The notes beneath the pieces were generated by a model, which was not told the origin of the DNA, did no database searches, and saw nothing but the letters and a program-made list of their open reading frames with translations. A DNA stretch of 32,561 bases, from contig JBOGCH010000008.1 of the NCBI GenBank assembly GCA_051656645.1, forward strand, positions 1-32,561, read 5' to 3'. The position numbers were made by a program, and so were the translations under genes. Within the stretch, counting starts at the first letter, position 1. Every line of letters starts with the position of its first letter. Origin of the DNA: JBOGCH01 sp051656645. Its GTDB lineage: Bacteria > Bacteroidota > Bacteroidia > Bacteroidales > Marinifilaceae. Positions 7,693 through 14,593 of this stretch are shown one piece after another.

Positions 7693-7720
7693 TTCCTAAT
7701 TATTTGTACCTAATTAGGAA
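7693..7720. promoter_or_regulatory. 28-bp palindrome upstream of sod (possible operator)
   Basis: Perfect 10-bp arms TTCCTAATTA and TAATTAGGAA surround an 8-nt spacer TTTGTACC. It ends 78 bp before the sod start codon. No T-tract follows, so it is more likely a protein-binding dyad than a terminator. A redox or metal regulator would be expected for this gene, but none is encoded nearby. Confidence 0.4.
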
Positions 7721-7798
7721 TGCAAACGTATGCTAAGGATAAACCCTTACGCCATAATGAACGTATAAAGGAGCATAATATTCCTAAAACTTTAAATT

Positions 7799-8479
7799 AT
7801 GAAAGCAGAAAATGTAAAAAGCGGAGCTATGTTTTTATGTGTATTATTGACAGCAGATGTAATTAACGCTAAGGATAAAGATAACAACTTTAAACTTCCA
7901 CCGTTAGCCTATCCTGAAGGAGAGTTAGAGCCTTACATCAGTACGATGACTGTACAATTCCATTATGGAAAACACCTTGCGGCTTATATTAACAATACAA
8001 ACAACTTGAAGAAGGGAACTCAGTTTGAGAACTTATCTATTCAAGAAATAGTTAAAGAGGCTACAGGCCCGTTATATAATAACGCAGCGCAAACATTTAA
8101 TCATATCTTTTATTTTGAGTCGTTAAAAGCGTATGATGAAAACAAAACTAAACCTACGGGCGATTTATTAAAACTGATTGAGCAAAACTTTGGTAGCTTT
8201 GATAAATTCAAGGAGCAATTCTCAAAAGCTGCGCTAACAATATTTGGTTCGGGCTGGGCATGGTTAACTCTTGGTAAAGATGGCAAAATGGAGATTATCC
8301 AAACAGCTAACGGCGATACTCCACTTAGTCATGGTAAATATCCAATTTTAACTATCGACGTATGGGAACATGCCTACTACTTAGACACTCAGAATAACAG
8401 AGGACAATACATTGAGAATTATTGGAATCTTATTGATTGGGATTTAGTTGCCAAAAGATTGATTATTGATAAAATGTAA
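7799..8479 (+). CDS. sodB: Fe/Mn superoxide dismutase with N-terminal export-like extension
   Basis: This 226-residue iron/manganese superoxide dismutase converts superoxide to H2O2 and O2. The core begins at about residue 31 (FKLPPLAY), and all four metal ligands are present: His55 (QFHYGKH), His102 (FNHIFYF), Asp187 and His191 (DVWEHAYYLD). NNAAQT near 94-99 has the Gln position typical of Fe-type enzymes, while the NGDTPL segment lacks the Mn-type Gln, so Fe or cambialistic use is likely. Unlike cytosolic homologues it has about 30 extra N-terminal residues with a hydrophobic stretch (AMFLCVLLTADVINA), suggesting export to the periplasm, although the signal is weak. It is monocistronic, followed by a strong terminator, and preceded by two palindromes. 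Confidence 0.92.
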   Translation: MKAENVKSGAMFLCVLLTADVINAKDKDNNFKLPPLAYPEGELEPYISTMTVQFHYGKHLAAYINNTNNLKKGTQFENLSIQEIVKEATGPLYNNAAQTFNHIFYFESLKAYDENKTKPTGDLLKLIEQNFGSFDKFKEQFSKAALTIFGSGWAWLTLGKDGKMEIIQTANGDTPLSHGKYPILTIDVWEHAYYLDTQNNRGQYIENYWNLIDWDLVAKRLIIDKM

Positions 8480-8491
8480 GATGAGATATAC

Positions 8492-8528
8492 AAAAGAGGC
8501 TGTCTAAAATTGTTAGACAGCCTCTTTT
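8492..8528. terminator. Bidirectional terminator between sod and the NlpC/P60 gene
   Basis: A perfect 16-bp stem pairs 8492-8507 with 8513-8528 around a 5-nt loop AATTG. It has A-run and T-run flanks on both sides (AAAAGAGG and CCTCTTTTT). It lies 12 bp after the sod stop and just before the end of the convergent gene. Confidence 0.9.
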
Positions 8529-8532
8529 TATG

Positions 8533-9318
8533 TTATGCAGTAATTACACGCTTTATCAGTACTAAGTTATGCGTATACTTCTTTAATTCCTCGTTGTAAA
8601 TGCCTTGATGATCTAACTTATCAATGCGGACTTTACCCGATGCATGTATTACTCGTCCCTCCTGCCATACTAAACCAACATGCGTAATCTTTTCATCGCC
8701 AAAAAAAACTAAATCGCCTGGCTTTGTTTCTGCAAGGAAAGAAAGCGTTTCTCCTATTTGTGCCTGCTGCGAAGCATCTCGTGGCAATTGCTCTCCAACA
8801 AGTCTGTACGCCATTTGCGTAAGTCCGGAGCAATCTATTCCATACGGTGTGCGACCGCCCCACAAATAAGGAGCATTATAATACATCAACGCATAGTGAA
8901 TAAGTCGTTCACGCAACGGTAAAGACAATTCGGGCTTCATAGCAATTTCCACGGCATGCAGCGCATCACCTATCATGCAGGTTCTGCTTTCTACATCATA
9001 CTGTGGCAATACACTACCCAGAACAATCAATTTATTCTCGTAGCTATATGCGCGCGTTACAATATTAAATATCTCCTTTGTGCTAGTCAGGGTACTGCTT
9101 TGCATGGTTTCCACCCAATCACCGGCAACAGGAAGATACATTTTCCTATCAATCCAACCCTCATATCCATCATGGAGTAAACGGATATATATCCACTTTT
9201 CCTCCATTTGCAACACCTCATAAAGCTCTCCAAAAAGAACTTGCGACACCATCTCACTACGTTCCGATTGGTCGCATCGCATAGGTATTATACTTAGATC
9301 CGCTATTCCATAATCCAT
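8533..9318 (-). CDS. NlpC/P60 (C40) cysteine peptidase with SH3-type N-terminus
   Basis: A 261-residue cell-wall-peptide hydrolase of the YkfC / gamma-D-glutamyl-diamino-acid endopeptidase type. The N-terminal 65 residues and the following segment look like bacterial SH3 domains (ELYEVLQMEEKWIYIRL, GYEGWID). The C-terminal NlpC/P60 domain has the catalytic Cys163 in GIDCSGLTQMAYR, His213 in THVGLV and His225 in VIHASG. No signal peptide is visible, so it probably acts in the cytoplasm on imported or recycled muropeptides rather than on the sacculus. It starts 38 nt after luxS on the same strand and is probably the last gene of the trpS-luxS operon. Confidence 0.88.
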   Translation of the reverse strand: MDYGIADLSIIPMRCDQSERSEMVSQVLFGELYEVLQMEEKWIYIRLLHDGYEGWIDRKMYLPVAGDWVETMQSSTLTSTKEIFNIVTRAYSYENKLIVLGSVLPQYDVESRTCMIGDALHAVEIAMKPELSLPLRERLIHYALMYYNAPYLWGGRTPYGIDCSGLTQMAYRLVGEQLPRDASQQAQIGETLSFLAETKPGDLVFFGDEKITHVGLVWQEGRVIHASGKVRIDKLDHQGIYNEELKKYTHNLVLIKRVITA

Positions 9319-9356
9319 AATAGGTCAGATATATATATTGTTTATCGCATCCTCAA

Positions 9357-9836
9357 TTACTTCGGATACACCATATTTTTTTCGTCTATTACATCCAATA
9401 CCTCACTTAGGTACTTTCCTGCTTCATATTTAGCCATAGGCAGGTTATGCAATAAATAGTTGCCGCAGTCTCTTGGAGCCATTCCCGGAACTTCTCCCTC
9501 AAAATCGCGAATAAAGCGGAAAGTTTCGCGCATAAGCTCAACTATATCTTTCGCCTCCAAATCGCCTTTCATCAAGAAATAATTACCGGTACAACATCCC
9601 ATAGGACCCCAGAATACTATTTTATCGCCCCACTCCTTATGATTACGTAAAAATGTTGCAGCAAGATGCTCTATTGTATGTAATTCTCCATAACCAATTG
9701 CAGGTTCGCGATTAGGCTCTTTCATACGGATATCAAAAGTTGTTACCACCTCATTACCCATATAGTCCTTACGAGACACATAAATACCACGCAATAAGTT
9801 AATGTGGTCTATCGAAAAACTTGGAATCTTCTCCAT
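9357..9836 (-). CDS. luxS: S-ribosylhomocysteine lyase
   Basis: LuxS, 159 residues, cleaves S-ribosylhomocysteine to homocysteine and 4,5-dihydroxy-2,3-pentanedione, the precursor of autoinducer-2. The metal-binding HTIEH motif is at 53-57 (His53, Glu56, His57). GPMGCCTG is at 77-84 with the catalytic-loop Cys, and PRDCGNYLLH holds the third metal ligand, Cys124. Length is standard. It lies 7 nt after the nucleosidase gene that makes its substrate, so the two-step detoxification of S-adenosylhomocysteine is encoded in order. No receptor gene for AI-2 is in view, so a purely metabolic role is possible. Confidence 0.97.
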   Translation of the reverse strand: MEKIPSFSIDHINLLRGIYVSRKDYMGNEVVTTFDIRMKEPNREPAIGYGELHTIEHLAATFLRNHKEWGDKIVFWGPMGCCTGNYFLMKGDLEAKDIVELMRETFRFIRDFEGEVPGMAPRDCGNYLLHNLPMAKYEAGKYLSEVLDVIDEKNMVYPK

Positions 9837-9843
9837 ACCTCTA

Positions 9844-10530
9844 TTATATATTTTCTATTAACTGCTCCAATACTTTAAATGAGTGCTTAGGTGCCTCCGC
9901 CCAGAAGTTATTGTACTGCTCTATGTGGTCATCAACTCCCGGAGTATCGCTAATAATACGGAAACTGATAAATGGAGTATTGTACATGTAACATACCTGT
10001 GCCATTGAATTGGACTCCATGTCCACCGCTAATCCAGCAGGGAAGTTTGTTTTAATTTTTGCCAACTCCTCACGCGAAGTGATAAAGCTGTCTCCACTAC
10101 AAATCAGGCCGTGAAGTACACGTATATCGCTATCAATTCTCTTCGAAGCGTCTAAAAGGTGCTCATTAGCTGTAAACTGCTCCGGATATCCTTGTACCTG
10201 TCCCAATGCGAAACCATCCCCACACCAAGTGTCATGATATACTGTATGGTCGCCAACCACAATATCCATAATTTTAACGCCCATATCAATACCTCCGGCT
10301 ACTCCGGTATTGATTATAGCATCGGGAGCAAAGTTACGTATCATCTCTACAACGCCCACAGCCGAGCATACTTTACCCATGCCGCTTTTGGCTAGAATAA
10401 TATGTTTGTCCGCGATATCACCTTCGACGAATGCAATATTGCTAATTTCCTTCACTTCTTTATTTCGCATCTGAGCTTCGACCAAGTCGAACTCAACGCT
10501 CATTGCTACAACTATTCCTATTTTCTTCAT
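9844..10530 (-). CDS. mtnN: 5'-methylthioadenosine/S-adenosylhomocysteine nucleosidase
   Basis: This 228-residue MTA/SAH nucleosidase (Pfs) hydrolyses S-adenosylhomocysteine to adenine and S-ribosylhomocysteine. Family marks are the N-terminal IGIVVAMSVEFDLV with the catalytic Glu13, NTGVAGGID at about 74-82, the substrate-binding VDMES at 169-173, and RIISDTPG with the catalytic Asp195. It is flanked by an MBL-fold hydrolase gene (7-nt gap) and luxS (7-nt gap), which fits the activated methyl cycle. Confidence 0.96.
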   Translation of the reverse strand: MKKIGIVVAMSVEFDLVEAQMRNKEVKEISNIAFVEGDIADKHIILAKSGMGKVCSAVGVVEMIRNFAPDAIINTGVAGGIDMGVKIMDIVVGDHTVYHDTWCGDGFALGQVQGYPEQFTANEHLLDASKRIDSDIRVLHGLICSGDSFITSREELAKIKTNFPAGLAVDMESNSMAQVCYMYNTPFISFRIISDTPGVDDHIEQYNNFWAEAPKHSFKVLEQLIENI

Positions 10531-10537
10531 TGTTCCG

Positions 10538-11179
10538 TTAATTAAAAAAAGGGTTACTCTTTTTCTCCTTACCTATGGTTGTTTGCGGACCGTGTCCTGG
10601 TATCACAACAACGTCATCGGGCAAAGTAAATAGCTTACTTTTTATGCCCTCAATAAGCGCTTTATAGTTTCCGCCCGGCAAATCGGCACGTCCAATACTT
10701 CCTGAAAACAATACATCGCCCGCAATTAAAAGTTTATCGCGCTCACTGTAGTAACACAATCCGCCCGGACTGTGTCCTGCCACTGCTATCACTTTTAAGG
10801 TAGTATCGCCAAATTTTACTTCATCGCCATCCTCCAAATAGTGACCAATACGCGGAGGTTGTTCAACACCGCGAAGTCCTAATGCTGCTGCATATTCAAT
10901 AGCATTGTCAATTAAGAACTCATCATCGGCCGATGCATTTGTTAACAATCCGTATTTTTCATCTATAAACTTATTCCCCAAGACATGATCAATGTGTAGA
11001 TGAGTGGATAACAACGCTTTTAGCGTCAAACCCTTTTCGCTTATAAACTTCTCAAAATGCGCTTTCTCGGCATCCGTATAGAATCCGCTGTCAATTAATA
11101 CCGCTTCATTCGTTTCATCATACAGAAGTACAGTATTTTCCTGCCATGGGTTATTTACAAATAATTGAATATGTAACAT
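10538..11179 (-). CDS. Metallo-beta-lactamase-fold hydrolase, glyoxalase II-like
   Basis: A 213-residue single-domain MBL-fold protein with a full set of metal ligands: THLHIDH at 59-65 (His60, His62, Asp64, His65), His136 in AGHSPGG, Asp155 in AGDVLF and His196 in PGHGP. The pattern matches the YcbL/GloB-like hydroxyacylglutathione hydrolase or thioesterase group, not true beta-lactamases. No signal peptide is seen, so it is cytoplasmic. It lies between ruvA (22-nt gap) and mtnN (7-nt gap). The substrate is unknown; annotations as glyoxalase II are family-level only. Confidence 0.88.
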   Translation of the reverse strand: MLHIQLFVNNPWQENTVLLYDETNEAVLIDSGFYTDAEKAHFEKFISEKGLTLKALLSTHLHIDHVLGNKFIDEKYGLLTNASADDEFLIDNAIEYAAALGLRGVEQPPRIGHYLEDGDEVKFGDTTLKVIAVAGHSPGGLCYYSERDKLLIAGDVLFSGSIGRADLPGGNYKALIEGIKSKLFTLPDDVVVIPGHGPQTTIGKEKKSNPFFN

Positions 11180-11201
11180 GTATAAACTATTTAGGTGGTA
11201 A

Positions 11202-11789
11202 TTATAGTAATTTCAATGCGCGCTTAATAAGCTCCTCTACCGATGCTGATGCATCGTCCTTAGCCAGCTTATCAAGAACCTTGCTTGCCTGTGCTTTGAC
11301 AAAACCAAGCATTACAAGAGCTGCTAACGCCTCGTCCTTATTGCCATTTATAGCCACAGCCGACGCCATGGTTGAAGGCATGGCTGAAAGTGTCATTATC
11401 TTATCCTTTAGCTCAATAACAACACGTTGTGCTGTTTTAAGACCTATTCCTTTCACGCTTTTTATGGCGTTGACATTCTCTGTCTGTATGGCCGCAACAA
11501 TGTCGCCCACTGTCATGGAACTTAGCATTACGCAAGCCGTATTTGCACCAATTCCGCTAATTGAAATTAATAGTCGAAACATGGCACGCTCATCCAACGA
11601 AGCAAATCCATACAATAAGTTAGCATCCTCGCGTATAATTTGATGGATAAATAACTTTGTTTTGCTCTCCGCCGAAATAGCAGAATAGGTATTAACGGAT
11701 ATATTGATTAAATAACCAACACCTACGCAATCAATGACCGCGTAGGTGGGAGTAATATCTGTTAGATTTCCTTGAATATACTCAAACAT
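11202..11789 (-). CDS. ruvA: Holliday junction branch migration protein RuvA
   Basis: RuvA, 195 residues, binds four-way junctions as a tetramer and positions the RuvB motor. It shows the N-terminal OB-fold (MFEYIQGNLTDITPTYAVID), two helix-hairpin-helix motifs (LLISISGIGANTA near 73-85 and IKSVKGIGLKTAQRVVIEL near 109-127), a flexible acid-poor linker, and the RuvB-interacting domain III (EALAALVMLGFVKAQASKVLDKL). Its start overlaps the trpS stop by one base (TAATG), implying translational coupling. Neither ruvB nor ruvC is adjacent, as in many Bacteroidota. Confidence 0.96.
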   Translation of the reverse strand: MFEYIQGNLTDITPTYAVIDCVGVGYLINISVNTYSAISAESKTKLFIHQIIREDANLLYGFASLDERAMFRLLISISGIGANTACVMLSSMTVGDIVAAIQTENVNAIKSVKGIGLKTAQRVVIELKDKIMTLSAMPSTMASAVAINGNKDEALAALVMLGFVKAQASKVLDKLAKDDASASVEELIKRALKLL

Positions 11790-12772
11790 TATTTGAATCC
11801 GATTAGTTTTCTAACCTCTTTCATCGTTGCAGCAGCGCTCTCACGTGCTTTTTCTGCACCCTCGCGTGCCACTCTGTCCATATAAACATCGTCTGCCGCA
11901 GTTTCAATAATGCGCTCACGGATAGGTTCAGTAAAGGTGATAATATCCTCAGCTAACTGTTTTTTCAAATCTCCGTAACGAATTTCACAAGCATTGTATT
12001 TATCGTTAAAGAAATCGTATGTATCCTGTGTAGAAACAATTTTCAGCATTGTAAACAAGTTCTCAATTGCTTCTGGTTTTACGCTATTCATCTCTGATGG
12101 TCCACCATCGGTTACAGCCTTCATCACTTTTTTACGGATAGTTGCCGCATCGTCAATTAAGTACACTGCGTTACCTTCCGATTTTCCCATCTTACCCGAT
12201 CCGTCCAATCCCGGTACTTTTACAGCCTCGCCGCTAAAAGTGTACGATTGTGGTTCTGGGAATAATTCCGCTCCGTATATGGTATTGAAACGACGTGCAA
12301 ACTTACGCGCCATCTCCATATTTTGTTCCTGATCCTTACCTACAGGCACCTTGTTAGCACGGTGAATCATGATATCCGCTGCCATAAGTGTAGGGTAAGT
12401 AAGTAAACCTGCGTTTACATTGTTAGGTTGTTTACGCGCTTTCTCTTTAAAAGAAGTTGTGCGCTCCAACTCGCCTAAGTACGCATTCATGTTTAGGAAT
12501 AAATAGAGCTCTAAAATCTCCTTCACATCGCTCTGAACGTAAATAGCCGCTTTAGTTGGGTCAATACCACAAGCTAAATACTCAGCCATAATTTTACGCA
12601 CATTGGTAGTAATATCTCCTGGTTTTGGATGAGTTGTCAGAGAGTGCCAATCCGCGATAAAGAAAAAACAATTATACTCGTCCTGCATTTGCAGAAAGTT
12701 CTTCACTGCACCAAAGTAATTTCCAAGGTGTAAATTTCCTGTGGGTCTGATACCACTAACTACTGTTTCCAT
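11789..12772 (-). CDS. trpS: Tryptophanyl-tRNA synthetase
   Basis: This 327-residue class Ic synthetase charges tRNA(Trp). The HIGH signature appears as TGNLHLGN at 11-18 and KMSKS as KMGKS at 194-198, with the family segment PVGKDQEQNMEMAR at about 143-156 between them. Length is standard. It is the first gene of a run of six close minus-strand genes, with a -7 box candidate about 37 nt upstream and a one-base TAATG overlap with ruvA. No tryptophan-responsive leader was recognised in the short upstream region. Confidence 0.97.
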   Translation of the reverse strand: METVVSGIRPTGNLHLGNYFGAVKNFLQMQDEYNCFFFIADWHSLTTHPKPGDITTNVRKIMAEYLACGIDPTKAAIYVQSDVKEILELYLFLNMNAYLGELERTTSFKEKARKQPNNVNAGLLTYPTLMAADIMIHRANKVPVGKDQEQNMEMARKFARRFNTIYGAELFPEPQSYTFSGEAVKVPGLDGSGKMGKSEGNAVYLIDDAATIRKKVMKAVTDGGPSEMNSVKPEAIENLFTMLKIVSTQDTYDFFNDKYNACEIRYGDLKKQLAEDIITFTEPIRERIIETAADDVYMDRVAREGAEKARESAAATMKEVRKLIGFK

Positions 12773-12808
12773 TGTTCTTAATTAGATTTTTCTATTTAAT
12801 TCAGAGAG

Positions 12809-12816
12809 CAAAGTTA
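12809..12816 (-). promoter_or_regulatory. -7 box for the trpS operon
   Basis: CAAAGTTA on the plus strand is TAACTTTG on the minus strand, an exact TAnnTTTG match, 36 bp before the trpS ATG. Transcription would start near 12802, giving a short leader. The -33 element is weak. Confidence 0.55.
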
Positions 12817-12832
12817 AGTTTTTTATGTCGTA

Positions 12833-12872
12833 TGTGGAAAGATACGTACATTTTTTATCAAGCCTTTCCACA
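12833..12872 (-). terminator. Hairpin after birA, possible terminator
   Basis: A 9-bp perfect stem (TGTGGAAAG 12833-12841 with CTTTCCACA 12864-12872) has a 22-nt loop, directly after the birA stop. No T-tract follows on the minus strand, so termination may be inefficient. Confidence 0.4.
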
Positions 12873-12874
12873 CA

Positions 12875-13624
12875 CTAACGCAATAAATAACTCACCTCCT
12901 TAAATCCATATATTCTTTGCTCGCCCTGTTCCGTTTCAAGCACTAAACGTCCGTAGCAATCCACATCGGTAATACGTGCGATGAACTCGCCGGCCTCGTC
13001 GCGCCAGCCATAATAACCATCACGTCTGTAAAGCGCCTGCATATACTCTTTATGAATATCGGCAACATTAGCACGGCGTGAGTAATAAACGTCAATATCC
13101 TCCAACAACTGCTCCATTACCGTATCGAGTACTAACTCATGCCCTATAAGCATTTGTAATGATACGGGATTCGGTGCATCCGACACAAATACCTTTTGAT
13201 TGATGTTCATTCCTATCCCAGCAATGGACAGTGCCAATCGGTTCCCCATCACTGTATGTTCAATCAATATGCCGGCAATTTTCTCATCGCCCACATAAAT
13301 GTCATTTGGCCACTTCACGCAACATCCGTCACTGTAGCGCGCAACAAAACGGCGGCACCCCAAAGCCACACACATGGATATAACAAACTGATTGGACGGT
13401 GCTATATCCGGTCTGTATGCAATGGTAAAACTTACGTTTTTACCTGCCTCGCTCTCCCATTTATTCCCCACTTGTCCGCGTCCGGCGGTCTGATTATATG
13501 TGAGCACCACACTTTTGTCCCCCACCTCGCTCAATGGCAACGCGGAAATATACCCGTTGGTAGAAGTAAGTGTATCGAAATGCTTAACTTGGTAATTATG
13601 TATTGAATAATCTCTTCGCTCCAT
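12875..13624 (-). CDS. birA: Biotin-[acetyl-CoA carboxylase] ligase
   Basis: A 249-residue biotin protein ligase that activates biotin with ATP and transfers it to carrier lysines. The biotinyl-AMP loop GRGQVGNKW is at 48-56, KWPNDI at 104-109, the adenylate-binding Lys in DEKIAGILIE at 113-122, and GIGMN at 136-140; a small C-terminal domain follows. The N-terminal DNA-binding HTH of bifunctional BirA is absent, so this is a ligase only and not the biotin-operon repressor. Its clear client in the window is the carrier protein at 5226-5735. It is divergent from the cyclophilin gene and has its own -7 box candidate. Confidence 0.93.
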   Translation of the reverse strand: MERRDYSIHNYQVKHFDTLTSTNGYISALPLSEVGDKSVVLTYNQTAGRGQVGNKWESEAGKNVSFTIAYRPDIAPSNQFVISMCVALGCRRFVARYSDGCCVKWPNDIYVGDEKIAGILIEHTVMGNRLALSIAGIGMNINQKVFVSDAPNPVSLQMLIGHELVLDTVMEQLLEDIDVYYSRRANVADIHKEYMQALYRRDGYYGWRDEAGEFIARITDVDCYGRLVLETEQGEQRIYGFKEVSYLLR

Positions 13625-13647
13625 GACTAACGCTGTTTATTTACATC

Positions 13648-13655
13648 CAAAAGTA
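13648..13655 (-). promoter_or_regulatory. Candidate -7 box for birA
   Basis: CAAAAGTA on the plus strand is TACTTTTG on the minus strand, matching TAnnTTTG, 23 bp before the birA ATG. The very short leader is plausible in Bacteroidota. No clear -33 element. Confidence 0.45.
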
Positions 13656-13745
13656 GACAAATGTTTACATAAATAAAAACACCATGCCCCATATTGTTTC
13701 TATGCTCCATAAAAACAAATCCTATCGCATGTCATAAAAATAAAT

Positions 13746-13753
13746 TATCTTTG
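13746..13753 (+). promoter_or_regulatory. Candidate -7 box for the cyclophilin gene
   Basis: TATCTTTG is an exact TAnnTTTG match, 37 bp before the ATG at 13791. A TTTG-type -33 element is not obvious. Confidence 0.5.
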
Positions 13754-13790
13754 TTGCCATTGATAGTATAATCATTTTAAAACAACAATT

Positions 13791-14228
13791 ATGTACAAAG
13801 CAGAAATACACACCGCAAAAGGTGTTATGAAAATTGAGTTCTTTGAGAAAGATGCTCCAAACACTGTGGCAAACTTTGTGAAACTTGCAAAAGAAGGATT
13901 CTATGACGGATTAACTTTCCACCGCGTAATTCCTGATTTCGTTATTCAGGGAGGATGTCCTATTGGAAACGGCGCAGGCGGACCAGGATACTCTATTGAC
14001 TGTGAATTGACAGGCGACAACCAATACCACGATCGTGGCGTTTTATCAATGGCTCATGCCGGACGTAACACCGGAGGATCTCAATTCTTTATTTGCCATA
14101 ACCGTGCAAACACACAACACCTAGACCGTAACCACACTTGTTTTGGTCGCGTTGTGGAGGGTATTGACATTGTTGACGATATCCGTCCGGGTGACGTGAT
14201 TGAAAAAATCGTTATCACTGAGGAGTAA
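13791..14228 (+). CDS. Cyclophilin-type peptidyl-prolyl isomerase
   Basis: A 145-residue cytoplasmic cyclophilin that speeds proline cis-trans isomerisation during folding. The active-site motifs are FHRVIPDFVIQGG at 43-55 (catalytic Arg45) and MAHAGRNTGGSQFFI near 87-101. The family's usual Trp position in the later segment (HLDRNHTCFGRVVEG) is not Trp, as in many small bacterial forms. No signal peptide or extra domain is present. It is monocistronic, with its own promoter candidate and terminator. Confidence 0.95.
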   Translation: MYKAEIHTAKGVMKIEFFEKDAPNTVANFVKLAKEGFYDGLTFHRVIPDFVIQGGCPIGNGAGGPGYSIDCELTGDNQYHDRGVLSMAHAGRNTGGSQFFICHNRANTQHLDRNHTCFGRVVEGIDIVDDIRPGDVIEKIVITEE

Positions 14229-14263
14229 TCTGCCACTCATCCCCCCCGGTATATACTACCGGT

Positions 14264-14312
14264 AATAATCCGCAAAACCGTGTTACAATCATGGTTTGGC
14301 GGATTATTTTAT
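14264..14312 (+). terminator. Terminator after the cyclophilin gene
   Basis: A 19-bp stem with a few G-T or mismatched pairs (14264-14282 with 14290-14308) has a 7-nt loop and ends in ATTATTTTATT, a usable T-rich tract. Confidence 0.75.
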
Positions 14313-14517
14313 TATTCATTGGTAGGTATAACTAAGCAAATACCAAACTAAGCATATCGAATAATTCCAGATAAAAGGTTTAGTTGGTTATAGAAACTGC
14401 ACTCTATTTATCACACAATTACAATAACTCATCCCCCACCACTAAGACTTCCTTAACGCTATCGGAACGCCTTGTAAAGAACATTAACAAATGGACGCAA
14501 CAGATATTAATTGATTT

Positions 14518-14532
14518 TTAACACAGTGTTAA
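14518..14532. promoter_or_regulatory. Palindromic site upstream of the RND operon (possible operator)
   Basis: TTAACACAGTGTTAA is a perfect 7-bp dyad around a central A, 61 bp before the adaptor start codon. This position is right for a repressor site overlapping the promoter. TetR-family regulators commonly control such pumps, but no regulator gene is adjacent, so the binding protein is unknown. Confidence 0.45.
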
Positions 14533-14593
14533 CTAAACTTTTTGTTCCTTTCGATGTCCAAACCATGAGAATAAAATAATTGTAATTATATCA

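Larger units (their letters stand above)
7266..7798. other. Divergent control region between accC and sod
   Basis: This 533-bp AT-rich gap has no credible gene. It contains a minus-strand -7 box candidate (7547-7554), a 19-bp palindrome (7629-7647) and a 28-bp palindrome (7693-7720), the last two on the sod side. A CCCCCC run lies at about 7602-7608. The length suggests long leaders or regulated divergent promoters. Confidence 0.55.
14229..14593. other. Gap between cyclophilin gene and RND efflux operon
   Basis: This 365-bp region has no gene. It holds a short dyad (CCGGTA at 14246-14251 with TACCGG at 14257-14262), the cyclophilin terminator (14264-14312), a direct repeat AACTAAGCA (14330-14338 and 14346-14354), and a 15-nt palindrome (14518-14532) in the efflux promoter region. 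No TetR-type regulator gene lies here. Confidence 0.55.
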
